Notes under the pieces: generated by a model
Database searches by the model: none
What the model was told of the DNA's origin: nothing
The model's input: the letters and a program-made list of their open reading frames with translations, nothing else
Program-made: the position numbers and the translations under genes
In this document: one piece after another, positions 26,894 through 35,204 of the stretch
Layout of the letters: each line of letters begins with the position of its first letter
How positions within the stretch are numbered: the stretch's first letter is position 1
NCBI GenBank assembly: GCA_024235955.1
Contig: JACKLJ010000001.1
Location: 372,001-436,000 of the forward strand
Direction: 5' to 3'
Origin: Burkholderiaceae bacterium
GTDB lineage: Bacteria; Pseudomonadota; Gammaproteobacteria; Burkholderiales; Burkholderiaceae_C
DNA: 64,000 nucleotides

Positions 26894-27079
26894 ATGGCCA
26901 ACGAACAGAAAACCCTCAAGGTGCAACTGGTGCGCAGCCCCATTGGCTGCAAGCAGTCGCATCGCGATACCGTGCGCGGCCTGGGCTTGCGCAAGCTCAA
27001 CAGCGTGCGCGAACTGCAGGACACGCCGTCCGTGCGCGGCATGATCAACAAGGTCGACTACCTGGTCAAGGTGCTGTAA
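26894..27079 (+). CDS. rpmD: 50S ribosomal protein L30
   Basis: The 61-residue protein contains VQLVRSPIGCKQSHRDTVRG and LGLRKLNSVRELQDTPSVRG, the typical L30 core. It follows rpsE by 14 nt with the ribosome site GGGAG. Confidence 0.97.
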   Translation: MANEQKTLKVQLVRSPIGCKQSHRDTVRGLGLRKLNSVRELQDTPSVRGMINKVDYLVKVL

Positions 27080-27091
27080 GAGGACCGACAG

Positions 27092-27523
27092 ATGCAACTC
27101 AACACTCTCAAGCCTGCTGCAGGCTCCAAGAGCGCCCGTCGCCGTGTGGGCCGCGGTATCGGCTCTGGTCTGGGCAAGACGGCCGGTCGCGGCCACAAGG
27201 GCCAGAAATCCCGCGCCGGTGGCTACCACAAGGTCGGCTTCGAAGGCGGCCAGATGCCGCTGCAGCGTCGCCTGCCCAAGCGCGGCTTCAAGTCTGCCGC
27301 GCTGAAGTTCAACGCTGAAGTCATGCTGTCCGATCTGGAGCGCCTGGGCTTGGCCGAGGTGGATCTGGCCGCGCTCAAGAACGCCGGTCTGGTCAAGGGT
27401 TCGGCCCGCTTCGTCAAGGTGATCAAGAACGGCGAGCTGACCAAGGCGGTCAAGCTGACCGGCGTTGGCGCCACTGCCGGAGCCAAGGAAGCCATCGAGA
27501 AGGCTGGCGGCTCGCTGGCCTGA
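27092..27523 (+). CDS. rplO: 50S ribosomal protein L15
   Basis: The 143-residue late-assembly protein begins MQLNTLKPAAGSKSARRRVG and has the glycine-rich GRGIGSGLGKTAGRGHKGQK stretch and the GFEGGQMPLQRRLPKRGFK signature. It precedes secY, as in the common spc order. Confidence 0.98.
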   Translation: MQLNTLKPAAGSKSARRRVGRGIGSGLGKTAGRGHKGQKSRAGGYHKVGFEGGQMPLQRRLPKRGFKSAALKFNAEVMLSDLERLGLAEVDLAALKNAGLVKGSARFVKVIKNGELTKAVKLTGVGATAGAKEAIEKAGGSLA

Positions 27524-27549
27524 TGGTGTTGTTCGAGGAAATCTGATCC

Positions 27550-28869
27550 GTGGCCACCAACGCACCGCAAATCGCGAAAACCGGCAAGTACGGCGACCTG
27601 CGTCGCCGGCTGGTGTTTCTGCTGCTCGCGCTGGTGGTGTACCGCATCGGGGCGCACATCCCCGTGCCCGGCATCAACCCGGACCAGCTGCGCCAGCTGT
27701 TCGCCGGCCAGCAGGGCGGCATCCTCAACCTGTTCAACATGTTCTCGGGTGGCGCCTTGTCGCGCTTCACGGTCTTCGCGCTGGGGATCATGCCGTACAT
27801 CTCGGCGTCGATCATCATGCAGCTGATGACCTACGTGCTGCCGGCCTTCGAGAACCTCAAGAAAGAGGGTGAAGCCGGCCGCCGCAAGATCACGCAGTAC
27901 ACGCGCTATGGCACGCTGGGGCTGGCGCTGTTCCAGTCGTTCGGCATCGCCGTGGCGCTGGAAGCATCGCAAGGCCTGGTGATCAGCCCCGGTTTCGGCT
28001 TCCGCATGACGGCGGTGGTGAGCCTGACGGCTGGCACCATGTTCCTGATGTGGCTGGGCGAGCAGATCACCGAGCGTGGCTTGGGCAACGGTATCTCGAT
28101 CCTGATCTTCGCCGGCATCGCCGCCGGCCTGCCAAACGCGATTGGCGGTCTGCTGGAACTGGTTCGCACTGGTGCCATGAGCATCATCGTGGCCCTGTTC
28201 ATCGTCGCGGTGGTGGTGCTGGTCACCTATTTCGTCGTGTTTGTCGAGCGCGGCCAACGCAAGATTCTGGTCAACTATGCGCGACGCCAGGTGGGCAACA
28301 AGGTGTATGGCGGCCAATCGTCGCACCTGCCGCTGAAGCTGAACATGGCCGGCGTGATTCCGCCGATCTTCGCTTCGTCGATCATCCTGCTGCCGGCCAC
28401 GGTGGTGGGCTGGTTCAGCACCGGTGATTCGATGCGCTGGCTGCGCGACATCGCCTCTGCGCTGTCGCCGGGCCAACCCATCTATACGTTGCTGTACGCC
28501 ACGGCCATCATCTTTTTCTGTTTCTTCTACACGGCGCTGGTGTTCAACAGCCGTGAGACCGCAGATAACCTGAAGAAAAGCGGCGCCTTCATCCCGGGCA
28601 TCCGGCCGGGTGACCAGACCGCCAAGTACATCGACAAGATCCTGATGCGGCTGACGCTGGCTGGTGCCGTCTACATCACCTTCGTCTGTCTGCTGCCCGA
28701 GTTCCTGATCCTGAAGTACAACGTGCCGTTCTATTTCGGCGGTACATCGCTGCTGATCCTGGTGGTCGTGACGATGGACTTTATGGCGCAGGTGCAGAAC
28801 TACATGATGAGCCAGCAGTACGAGTCGCTCTTGAAGAAAGCTAATTTCAAGACGTCACTGGGTGGTTGA
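27550..28869 (+). CDS. secY: Preprotein translocase subunit SecY
   Basis: The 439-residue protein has ten membrane helices and forms the protein-conducting channel with SecE and SecG. Visible marks are RRLVFLLLALVVYRIGAHIP in helix 1, GIMPYISASIIMQLMTYVLP, the plug-region neighbour, and the cytoplasmic loop VERGQRKILVNYARRQVGNK that contacts ribosomes or SecA. It starts with GTG and its TGA overlaps the start region of infA. Confidence 0.98.
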   Translation: MATNAPQIAKTGKYGDLRRRLVFLLLALVVYRIGAHIPVPGINPDQLRQLFAGQQGGILNLFNMFSGGALSRFTVFALGIMPYISASIIMQLMTYVLPAFENLKKEGEAGRRKITQYTRYGTLGLALFQSFGIAVALEASQGLVISPGFGFRMTAVVSLTAGTMFLMWLGEQITERGLGNGISILIFAGIAAGLPNAIGGLLELVRTGAMSIIVALFIVAVVVLVTYFVVFVERGQRKILVNYARRQVGNKVYGGQSSHLPLKLNMAGVIPPIFASSIILLPATVVGWFSTGDSMRWLRDIASALSPGQPIYTLLYATAIIFFCFFYTALVFNSRETADNLKKSGAFIPGIRPGDQTAKYIDKILMRLTLAGAVYITFVCLLPEFLILKYNVPFYFGGTSLLILVVVTMDFMAQVQNYMMSQQYESLLKKANFKTSLGG

Positions 28870-28871
28870 TC

Positions 28872-29090
28872 GTGTCCAAGGACGATGTGATCCAGATGCA
28901 GGGCGAGGTGCTTGAGAACTTGCCCAATGCAACGTTTCGCGTCAAGTTGGAAAACGGGCACGTGGTGCTCGGACATATTTCGGGGAAGATGCGCATGCAC
29001 TACATCCGCATTCTTCCAGGCGACAAGGTCACCGTGGAAATGACGCCCTATGACCTGACGCGGGCACGCATCGTGTTCCGTGCCAAATGA
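28872..29090 (+). CDS. infA: Translation initiation factor IF-1
   Basis: The 72-residue S1/OB-fold protein has ENLPNATFRVKLENGHVVLG and GKMRMHYIRILPGDKVTVEM, as in IF-1. It blocks the A site during initiation. GTG at 28872 gives the standard 72 residues; a TTG at 28866 overlapping the secY stop would add two. Its position between secY and rpmJ is characteristic of betaproteobacteria. Confidence 0.95.
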   Translation: MSKDDVIQMQGEVLENLPNATFRVKLENGHVVLGHISGKMRMHYIRILPGDKVTVEMTPYDLTRARIVFRAK

Positions 29091-29124
29091 GGTCTGGCGT
29101 CGAAGAGTGTTTTAGGAGAGTGAA

Positions 29125-29238
29125 ATGAAAGTTTCAGCTTCGGTAAAAAAGATTTGCCGCAACTGCAAGATCATCCGCCGCAACGGCGTGGTGCGCGTGA
29201 TTTGCACCGACCCGCGCCACAAGCAGCGCCAGGGCTGA
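29125..29238 (+). CDS. rpmJ: 50S ribosomal protein L36
   Basis: A 37-codon gene starting at ATG after AGGAGAG encodes MKVSASVKKICRNCKIIRR followed by a second half with CTDPRH. The CxxC, Cys and His residues make the zinc-ribbon of the zinc-containing L36 form. It is shorter than most ORF cut-offs but unambiguous. Confidence 0.97.
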   Translation: MKVSASVKKICRNCKIIRRNGVVRVICTDPRHKQRQG

Positions 29239-29276
29239 GCCGTCTGGTCCTGCACGCATTTGTAGAAGGTTAGAAC

Positions 29277-29642
29277 ATGGCACGTATCGCTGGTATCAAC
29301 ATTCCGCCGCATCAGCACGCCGAAATCGGCCTGACGGCGATCTTCGGCATCGGACGCTCGCGCGCTCGCGACATCTGCGATGCCTGTGGCGTTGCTTACT
29401 CGAAGAAGATCAAGGACCTGAACGACGCGGATCTGGAAAAGATCCGCGACGCTCTGGCCAAGTACCTGATCGAGGGTGACTTGCGCCGCGAGACGACGAT
29501 GAACATCAAGCGCCTGATGGACATCGGTTCCTACCGTGGCTTCCGTCACCGCCGCGGCCTGCCCATGCGCGGCCAGCGCACGCGCACCAACGCCCGTACC
29601 CGCAAGGGGCCGCGCAAGGCAGCGCAGGCGCTGAAGAAGTAA
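29277..29642 (+). CDS. rpsM: 30S ribosomal protein S13
   Basis: The 121-residue protein has the helix-hairpin-helix start ARIAGINIPPHQHAEIGLTA and the C-terminal GLPMRGQRTRTNARTRKGPR tail that contacts P-site tRNA. It starts the alpha-operon part of the cluster. Confidence 0.98.
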   Translation: MARIAGINIPPHQHAEIGLTAIFGIGRSRARDICDACGVAYSKKIKDLNDADLEKIRDALAKYLIEGDLRRETTMNIKRLMDIGSYRGFRHRRGLPMRGQRTRTNARTRKGPRKAAQALKK

Positions 29643-29663
29643 TCAGGAAAAAGAGAGTCGAAT

Positions 29664-30068
29664 ATGGCCAAAGCACCCGCCAGCAACGCCGCGCAGCGTG
29701 TCCGCAAGAAAGTCCGCAAGAACATTTCGGACGGTATTGCGCACGTGCACGCGTCGTTCAACAACACCATCATCACCATCACCGACCGCCAGGGCAACGC
29801 GTTGTCCTGGGCTTCTTCGGGCGGCCAGGGTTTCAAGGGCTCGCGCAAGTCCACGCCTTTTGCTGCCCAGGTGGCCTCGGAAGTGGCTGGCCGCGCCGCG
29901 ATGGAGCAGGGCATCAAGAACGTCGATGTCGAGATCAAGGGCCCTGGCCCCGGTCGCGAATCGTCGGTGCGTGCGCTGGCGTCGCTGGGCATCCGGATCG
30001 CGTCGATTTCCGATGTGACGCCGGTGCCGCACAACGGTTGCCGCCCGCAGAAGCGCCGCCGCATCTGA
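29664..30068 (+). CDS. rpsK: 30S ribosomal protein S11
   Basis: The 134-residue protein shows HVHASFNNTIITITDRQGNA and the C-terminal DVTPVPHNGCRPQKRRRI that ends S11. It forms part of the 30S platform. A 95-nt gap to rpsD follows, longer than other gaps in the cluster. Confidence 0.98.
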   Translation: MAKAPASNAAQRVRKKVRKNISDGIAHVHASFNNTIITITDRQGNALSWASSGGQGFKGSRKSTPFAAQVASEVAGRAAMEQGIKNVDVEIKGPGPGRESSVRALASLGIRIASISDVTPVPHNGCRPQKRRRI

Positions 30069-30084
30069 TTTTTTCAACCCAAGC

Positions 30085-30126
30085 CCACCGCCGCGGCGCT
30101 GTTCAGCCGCGGCTCCCACGGCGGTT
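30085..30126 (+). promoter_or_regulatory. Predicted stem-loop between rpsK and rpsD
   Basis: Nested pairs ACCGCC/GGCGGT and CCGCGGC/GCCGCGG can fold over about 40 nt upstream of rpsD. It has no T-run, so it is more likely a processing or translational-control structure than a terminator. Confidence 0.45.
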
Positions 30127-30163
30127 GTAAGGCCGTGGCAGTCAGACAGACAAGGATCCGCAA

Positions 30164-30787
30164 GTGGCACGTTACCTCGGCCCCAAGGCCAAACTTTCCC
30201 GCCGTGAAGGCACCGACCTGTTCCTGAAGAGCGCCCGCCGCTCGATCAGCGACAAGGCGAAATTCGATACCAAGCCCGGCCAGCATGGCCGCACCTCCGG
30301 CCAGCGCACCTCCGATTACGGCCTGCAACTGCGCGAGAAGCAGAAGGTCAAGCGCATGTACGGCGTGCTGGAAAAGCAGTTCCGCCGCTACTTCGAGGAA
30401 GCCGACCGCCGCCGTGGCAACACCGGTGCCAACCTGCTGTTCCTGCTGGAATGCCGGCTGGACAACGTGGTGTACCGCATGGGTTTCGGCTCCACCCGCG
30501 CCGAAGCGCGCCAGCTGGTGTCGCACAAGGCAGTGACCGTGAACGGCAACCCGGTGAACATCCCGTCGTACATGGTCAAGGTGGGCGATGTGGTGGCCGT
30601 GCGCGAGAAGTCCAAGAAGCAGGCGCGCGTTCTGGAAGCCTTGCAACTGGCCACCCAAGTGGGCATGCCGGCTTGGGTTGAGGTGAGCGTGGACAAGGTC
30701 GAAGGCACGTTCAAGAAGGTGCCTGATCGCGACGAGTTCGGAGCCGACATCAACGAATCGCTGATCGTCGAACTCTATTCGCGCTGA
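30164..30787 (+). CDS. rpsD: 30S ribosomal protein S4
   Basis: The 207-residue primary 16S-binding protein starts with GTG (ARYLGPKAKLSRREGTDLFL) and has the S4 RNA-binding domain in the second half (FGSTRAEARQLVSHKAVTVN). In E. coli S4 also represses the alpha operon; the structured gap upstream could be relevant but no homologous pseudoknot was recognised. Confidence 0.98.
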   Translation: MARYLGPKAKLSRREGTDLFLKSARRSISDKAKFDTKPGQHGRTSGQRTSDYGLQLREKQKVKRMYGVLEKQFRRYFEEADRRRGNTGANLLFLLECRLDNVVYRMGFGSTRAEARQLVSHKAVTVNGNPVNIPSYMVKVGDVVAVREKSKKQARVLEALQLATQVGMPAWVEVSVDKVEGTFKKVPDRDEFGADINESLIVELYSR

Positions 30788-30817
30788 TCCTTGCCCTTCG
30801 CCAACTGATTTGTTCCG

Positions 30818-30840
30818 ACCCGCCGACCCCGGCGGGTTTG
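30818..30840 (+). terminator. Short hairpin between rpsD and rpoA
   Basis: CCCGCCG-accc-CGGCGGG followed by TTTG is a compact GC stem 31 nt after rpsD. The weak T-run suggests partial termination or RNA processing, which would lower rpoA expression relative to the ribosomal genes. Confidence 0.5.
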
Positions 30841-30899
30841 GTGCTTCACCAGCCTTACCGGTGTAACGAGCCGGGGGTATTGAGAGGAAGTTCAAGAGA

Positions 30900-31892
30900 A
30901 TGCAAACCCAACTGCTGAAACCCAAGGCCATCAACGTCGAACCGCTGGGCGACAACAAGGCCAAGGTGACCCTGGAGCCGTTCGAGCGTGGCTACGGCCA
31001 CACGCTGGGCAACGCGCTGCGCCGCGTGCTGCTGTCCTCCATGGTCGGCTACTCGCCCACCGAGGTCACCATCGCCGGCGTTCTGCATGAGTACTCGACC
31101 ATCGATGGCGTGCAGGAAGACGTGGTCAACATCCTGCTGAACCTCAAGGGTGTGGTGTTCAAGCTCCATAACCGCGACGAAGTCACGCTGAGCCTGCGCA
31201 AGGAAGGCGAGGGCGTGGTCACGGCCGCCGACATCCAGACACCCCATGACGTCGAGATCGTCAACCCCGAGCACGTGATCGCCAACCTGTCGCAGGGCGG
31301 CAAGCTCGACATGCAGATCAAGGTCGAGAAGGGCCGCGGCTATGTGCCGGGCAACCTGCGCCGCTACGCCGACGAGACCACCAAGTCGATCGGCCGTATC
31401 GTGCTGGACGCCTCCTTCTCGCCGGTCAAGCGCGTGAGCTACGCCGTGGAGAATGCGCGCGTCGAGCAGCGCACCGACCTGGACAAGCTGGTGGTCGAGA
31501 TCGAAACCAACGGCGCCATCACTGCCGAAGACGCCGTCCGTGCATCAGCCAAGATCCTGGTCGAGCAACTGGCCGTGTTCGCGCAGCTCGAGGGCAGTGA
31601 TCTGGCTGCGTTCGACCAGCCGCAGCAGCGCAGCAGCGCCGAGCGCTTTGACCCGATCCTGCTGCGTCCGGTGGACGAGCTGGAACTCACCGTGCGTTCG
31701 GCCAACTGCCTGAAGGCCGAAAACATCTATTACATCGGTGATCTGATCCAGCGCACCGAGAACGAGCTGCTCAAGACCCCGAACCTGGGTCGCAAGTCGC
31801 TCAACGAAATCAAGGAAGTGCTGGCCTCGCGTGGCCTCACCCTGGGCATGAAGCTGGAAAACTGGCCGCCCACGGGCCTGGACAAGCGCTGA
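30900..31892 (+). CDS. rpoA: RNA polymerase alpha subunit
   Basis: The 330-residue protein has the dimerisation N-terminal domain (LEPFERGYGHTLGNALRRVL, residues 27-46) and the C-terminal DNA/activator-binding domain beginning with LLRPVDELELTVRSANCLKA and containing NLGRKSLNEIKEVLASRGL. The ribosome site lies in AGAGGAAG about 10 nt upstream. Length and motifs are complete. Confidence 0.98.
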   Translation: MQTQLLKPKAINVEPLGDNKAKVTLEPFERGYGHTLGNALRRVLLSSMVGYSPTEVTIAGVLHEYSTIDGVQEDVVNILLNLKGVVFKLHNRDEVTLSLRKEGEGVVTAADIQTPHDVEIVNPEHVIANLSQGGKLDMQIKVEKGRGYVPGNLRRYADETTKSIGRIVLDASFSPVKRVSYAVENARVEQRTDLDKLVVEIETNGAITAEDAVRASAKILVEQLAVFAQLEGSDLAAFDQPQQRSSAERFDPILLRPVDELELTVRSANCLKAENIYYIGDLIQRTENELLKTPNLGRKSLNEIKEVLASRGLTLGMKLENWPPTGLDKR

Positions 31893-32000
31893 TCAGCAGC
31901 ATTGGAAAAGCGCTGGGTCGCCGAAGGGCGCAGCCGGCGCGATGTGCAAGGGCAGTACCTGATCCGGCTGTCCTGTTAATAAGCTAGAAAGGAAAGCACC

Positions 32001-32393
32001 ATGCGTCACGGACACGGACTCCGCAAACTCAACCGTACCAGCGAGCATCGCCAGGCGATGCTGCGCAACATGATGAACTCGCTGCTCACGCACGAAGTCA
32101 TCAAGACCACCCTGCCCAAGGCCAAGGAACTGCGCCGCGTGGTGGAGCCCATGATCACGCTGGGCAAGGAAGCCACCGTGGCCAATCGCCGCCTGGCTTT
32201 CAGCCGCCTGCGCGACAAGGATGTCGTGGCCAAGCTGTTCGCCGATCTCGGCCCGCGCTTCAAGACCCGCCCCGGCGGCTACACGCGCATCCTGAAAATG
32301 GGCTTCCGCGTGGGTGACAACGCTCCCATGGCGCTGGTGGAGCTGGTCGACCGGCCCGAGCCCCAGCAAGCCGAGCAGGGCGCCAAGGAATAA
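32001..32393 (+). CDS. rplQ: 50S ribosomal protein L17
   Basis: The 130-residue protein begins MRHGHGLRKLNRTSEHRQAM and carries the family core LLTHEVIKTTLPKAKELRRV. It ends the ribosomal cluster. The -10 element of the downstream tRNA promoter begins 3 nt after its stop codon. Confidence 0.98.
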   Translation: MRHGHGLRKLNRTSEHRQAMLRNMMNSLLTHEVIKTTLPKAKELRRVVEPMITLGKEATVANRRLAFSRLRDKDVVAKLFADLGPRFKTRPGGYTRILKMGFRVGDNAPMALVELVDRPEPQQAEQGAKE

Positions 32394-32395
32394 GC

Positions 32396-32401
32396 TATAA
32401 T
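32396..32401 (+). promoter_or_regulatory. -10 element for the initiator tRNA gene
   Basis: A perfect TATAAT sits 12 nt before the tRNA 5' end. A -35 box would lie inside the rplQ 3' end and is weak (GAGCAG-like). Confidence 0.65.
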
Positions 32402-32412
32402 TTCAAGTTCAT

Positions 32413-32489
<77 letters not shown>

Positions 32490-32495
32490 AATTGA

Positions 32496-32527
32496 AAGGC
32501 CCGCTGTTTTCAGCGGGCCTTTTCTTT
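32496..32527 (+). terminator. Rho-independent terminator after tRNA-fMet
   Basis: AAGGCCCGCTG and CAGCGGGCCTT form an 11-bp stem around TTTT and run into TTTCTTTT. It ends the tRNA transcript and probably also read-through from the ribosomal operon. Confidence 0.93.
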
Positions 32528-32547
32528 TGGAGCATGGGGTCCTCTGT

Positions 32548-33036
32548 CTACCAATGGCTGCCGCCGCCAGGTGTGGCTGCTGCCTCCTTTCGGCGCAGCA
32601 TGAAGTCGCTGGCAGACAGTGTGGGCTGGCCGGCCTTGGCCAGCGGTTCCCAGCGTCCACGGATTTCGTTGCCGCAGCTGCCCGGCTGGATATGCCCGCT
32701 CCAAAAGGCAAACAGGCTTTTGCCGTCGCGCGACTCGTCCAGGTTGAATTCACCCTCTTCCACATCGCCTGAAGCGATCGAGGTGATGTCTCCGTAACTG
32801 AAATGGCCACGCAGGCTTTCACGGAATTCCGGGTGCTGGCTCAGCACCAGGGTGCCGGCCAGGCCGGCCTGCGGCAGTTCGACGCGCCAGGTGCCGTAAA
32901 GATCGGGCGCACGCAGGGAGCTGGCTGCCAGGCAGGGCGTCACTGCGGCTGCTCCTTGGGAGTCATTTTGCGCTCTGGCCGGCGCTGCAAGAGCGCTGCC
33001 AGCTATGAATAAAAGAGCAAATCGGCGCATGGTCAT
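32548..33036 (-). CDS. Exported protein of unknown function
   Basis: The 162-residue product starts with a signal peptide (MTMRRFALLFIAGSALAAPA, cleavage probably after ARA-Q) and a mature part beginning NDSQGAAAVTPC. Motifs such as DLYGTWRVELPQAGLAGTLVL and EIRGRWEPL suggest a small beta-rich domain of the kind that opens with a GTW motif, but no family is recognised. The ATG overlaps the helicase stop codon (ATGA), so it is translated with the helicase. The signal-peptide-coding region resembles a family A repeat. Confidence 0.7.
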   Translation of the reverse strand: MTMRRFALLFIAGSALAAPARAQNDSQGAAAVTPCLAASSLRAPDLYGTWRVELPQAGLAGTLVLSQHPEFRESLRGHFSYGDITSIASGDVEEGEFNLDESRDGKSLFAFWSGHIQPGSCGNEIRGRWEPLAKAGQPTLSASDFMLRRKEAAATPGGGSHW

Positions 33037-35150
33037 GACAAAGGCCCGGCTCCCGTTGGAGCGCCAGCCGCCTGTGCAGCCTTGCGCGCAAACTCGGCGC
33101 GCAAGGCCTTGAGCTTCTCGCGAGGATCCTCGCGCACGGTGGCCTGATCCAGCGCCATTTCCGCGATGAAGCGGCTGGGCTGTGCCGCCACGACCTCGCG
33201 CCCCTTCTTGCGCCGCCGCGTCCAGCTCACGGCCAAGGTGTGGCGTGCGCGGGTGATGCCCACGTACATCAGCCGGCGTTCTTCCTCGATGCGCTGCGCC
33301 AGCGCTTCGCCGGCGCTTTCCTCCGGCTTGAACGGCAGCAGGCCTTCGTTGATGCCGGCCAGCACCACGTGCGGCCATTCCAGCCCCTTGGCCGCGTGCA
33401 GCGTAGAGAGCGTGACCACGTCCGGATCCTGCTCGCGTTCGTTCAGCGTGCTGATGAGCGAGATGGTCTGCGCCACCTCCAGAAGGCTCTTGCGTTCGGT
33501 GCTCACGCTGACGCCTGCCATGTCCTGCACCTGACCACCGCAGCGGCCGGCCATCCAGTCGACGAACTCCAGCACATTGGTCCAGCGCGCCGCGGCCAGC
33601 GGTTCGCTGCTTTCACTGTCGTAGAGGTGCTTCTCGTAGCCGATGTCCTGCAGCCAGTCGAGCAGGAAGCGGCGGGCGTCGTCATGCCCCACCGTGTGGC
33701 GAGCGCGGTGCTGCAGGTCGTTGAGCTGGCGGCCGAACTCGTGCAGACCCGCCACCGCCCGGGCCGGCAGGGCCGCGCCCAGCGAATGCGAGAACAGCGC
33801 GCCAAACAGCGACAGGCGCGATTTGGCGGCGAACTCGCCCAGTTGCGCCAGGGTCTGGTGGCCGATCCCGCGTTTGGGCACGGTGACGGCGCGCAGGAAC
33901 GCAGGGTCGTCGTCTTCGTTGATCCACAGCCGCAGCCAGGCGCACAGATCCTTGATCTCGGCGCGGTCGAAGAAGCTCTGACCGCCGGAAACCTTGTAGG
34001 GAATCTGGGCGCGCCGCAGCGCCTGCTCGAACATGCGCGCCTGATGGTTGGCGCGGTACAGGATGGCGAAATCGCGCCAGGCCTTGGCCTGCGAGGTCTC
34101 GCGCAGCGACTGGATGCGCGCCACCGCGCGCTCGGCCTCGTGCTGCTCGTGGTCGCAGGCAAGCACGCGCACCGGCTCGCCTTCCCCAAGTTCGGAGAAC
34201 AGGCGTTTGGGAAACAGCTTGGGGTTGGGGCCGATGACGTTGTTGGCAGCCCGCAGGATGGCGCTGGTGGAGCGGTAGTTCTGCTCCAGTTTGATCACCT
34301 TCAGCTGCGGGAAATCCTGCGGCAGGCACTTCAGGTTGTCCAGCGTGGCGCCGCGCCAGCCGTAGATGCTCTGGTCATCGTCGCCCACGGCGGTGAAGCT
34401 GCCGCGCGTGCCCACCAGGAGCTTCATCAACGCGTACTGCGTGGCGTTGGTGTCCTGGTATTCGTCCACCAGCACGTGCGCCAGTCGTCCTTGCCACTTC
34501 TGGGTCACTTCCTGATGTTTTTCGAGCATGCGCAGTGGCAGGCCGATCAGATCATCGAAATCCACGCTCTGGTAGGCGGCCAGGCGCTCCTCGTAGCGGG
34601 CCATCAACTGCGCCGTCTGGCGCTCGCCCTCGCTGGCGGCCTGGGCCAGCGCCTGTGCTGCATTCAGGCCGGCGTTCTTCCAGCGGCTGATGGTCCATTG
34701 CCATTGGCGCGCAGTGGGGGCGTCGGTGGTGTTGCCGCAATCCTTGATGAGGCTGAGCACGTCGTCGCTGTCCAGGATGCTGAACTGCGGCTTGAGGCCG
34801 AGCACCGCGCCATCCTCGCGCAGCAGGCGCACACCCAAGGCATGGAAGGTGCAGATCAGCACTTCGCCGGCCGGCTTGCCGACCAACTCGCGCGCGCGCT
34901 CACGCATTTCGGTGGCGGCCTTGTTGGTGAAGGTGATCGCCGCGATGCGTGGCGCTTCGACGCCGGTCTGGATCAGGCGGGCAATCTTGTGCGTGATGAC
35001 ACGGGTTTTGCCTGAGCCCGCACCGGCCAGCACCAGACAGGGCCCGCGCAGGTGGTTGACGGCATCCTGCTGGGCGAGGTTGAGACCGGACGAAGACAAG
35101 GCGACTGCGGGCAAAACGCTGATCTTAGCGCCTGCACCGCGCGATGGCAT
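33033..35150 (-). CDS. rep: Superfamily 1 DNA helicase, Rep type
   Basis: The 705-residue helicase (by the ATG at 35150) has Walker A AGAGSGKT at residues 42-49, VLVDEYQDTN, VGDDDQSIYGWRGA, VSGGQSFFDRAEIKDL, TLSTLHAAKGLEWPHV and RLMYVGITRAR. The segment PYKVSGGQSFFDRAEIKDLC and VPKRGIGHQTLAQLGE matches Rep better than UvrD. Such 3'-5' helicases clear proteins ahead of replication forks. The start is uncertain: the ATG at 35150 lacks a good ribosome site, and a TTG at 35099 would give a start nearer the usual length. Confidence 0.9.
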   Translation of the reverse strand: MPSRGAGAKISVLPAVALSSSGLNLAQQDAVNHLRGPCLVLAGAGSGKTRVITHKIARLIQTGVEAPRIAAITFTNKAATEMRERARELVGKPAGEVLICTFHALGVRLLREDGAVLGLKPQFSILDSDDVLSLIKDCGNTTDAPTARQWQWTISRWKNAGLNAAQALAQAASEGERQTAQLMARYEERLAAYQSVDFDDLIGLPLRMLEKHQEVTQKWQGRLAHVLVDEYQDTNATQYALMKLLVGTRGSFTAVGDDDQSIYGWRGATLDNLKCLPQDFPQLKVIKLEQNYRSTSAILRAANNVIGPNPKLFPKRLFSELGEGEPVRVLACDHEQHEAERAVARIQSLRETSQAKAWRDFAILYRANHQARMFEQALRRAQIPYKVSGGQSFFDRAEIKDLCAWLRLWINEDDDPAFLRAVTVPKRGIGHQTLAQLGEFAAKSRLSLFGALFSHSLGAALPARAVAGLHEFGRQLNDLQHRARHTVGHDDARRFLLDWLQDIGYEKHLYDSESSEPLAAARWTNVLEFVDWMAGRCGGQVQDMAGVSVSTERKSLLEVAQTISLISTLNEREQDPDVVTLSTLHAAKGLEWPHVVLAGINEGLLPFKPEESAGEALAQRIEEERRLMYVGITRARHTLAVSWTRRRKKGREVVAAQPSRFIAEMALDQATVREDPREKLKALRAEFARKAAQAAGAPTGAGPLS

Positions 35151-35204
35151 GATCCAGTGTCGTCGCATCGCCTGCGGCTGCATCGACCTGGGCCAGCCTC
35201 CAAC

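Noticed and set aside
28866..28871. TTG at 28866 as infA start, overlapping the secY stop
   Set aside because: The GTG at 28872 gives exactly the 72 residues of IF-1. The TTG would add two non-conserved residues.
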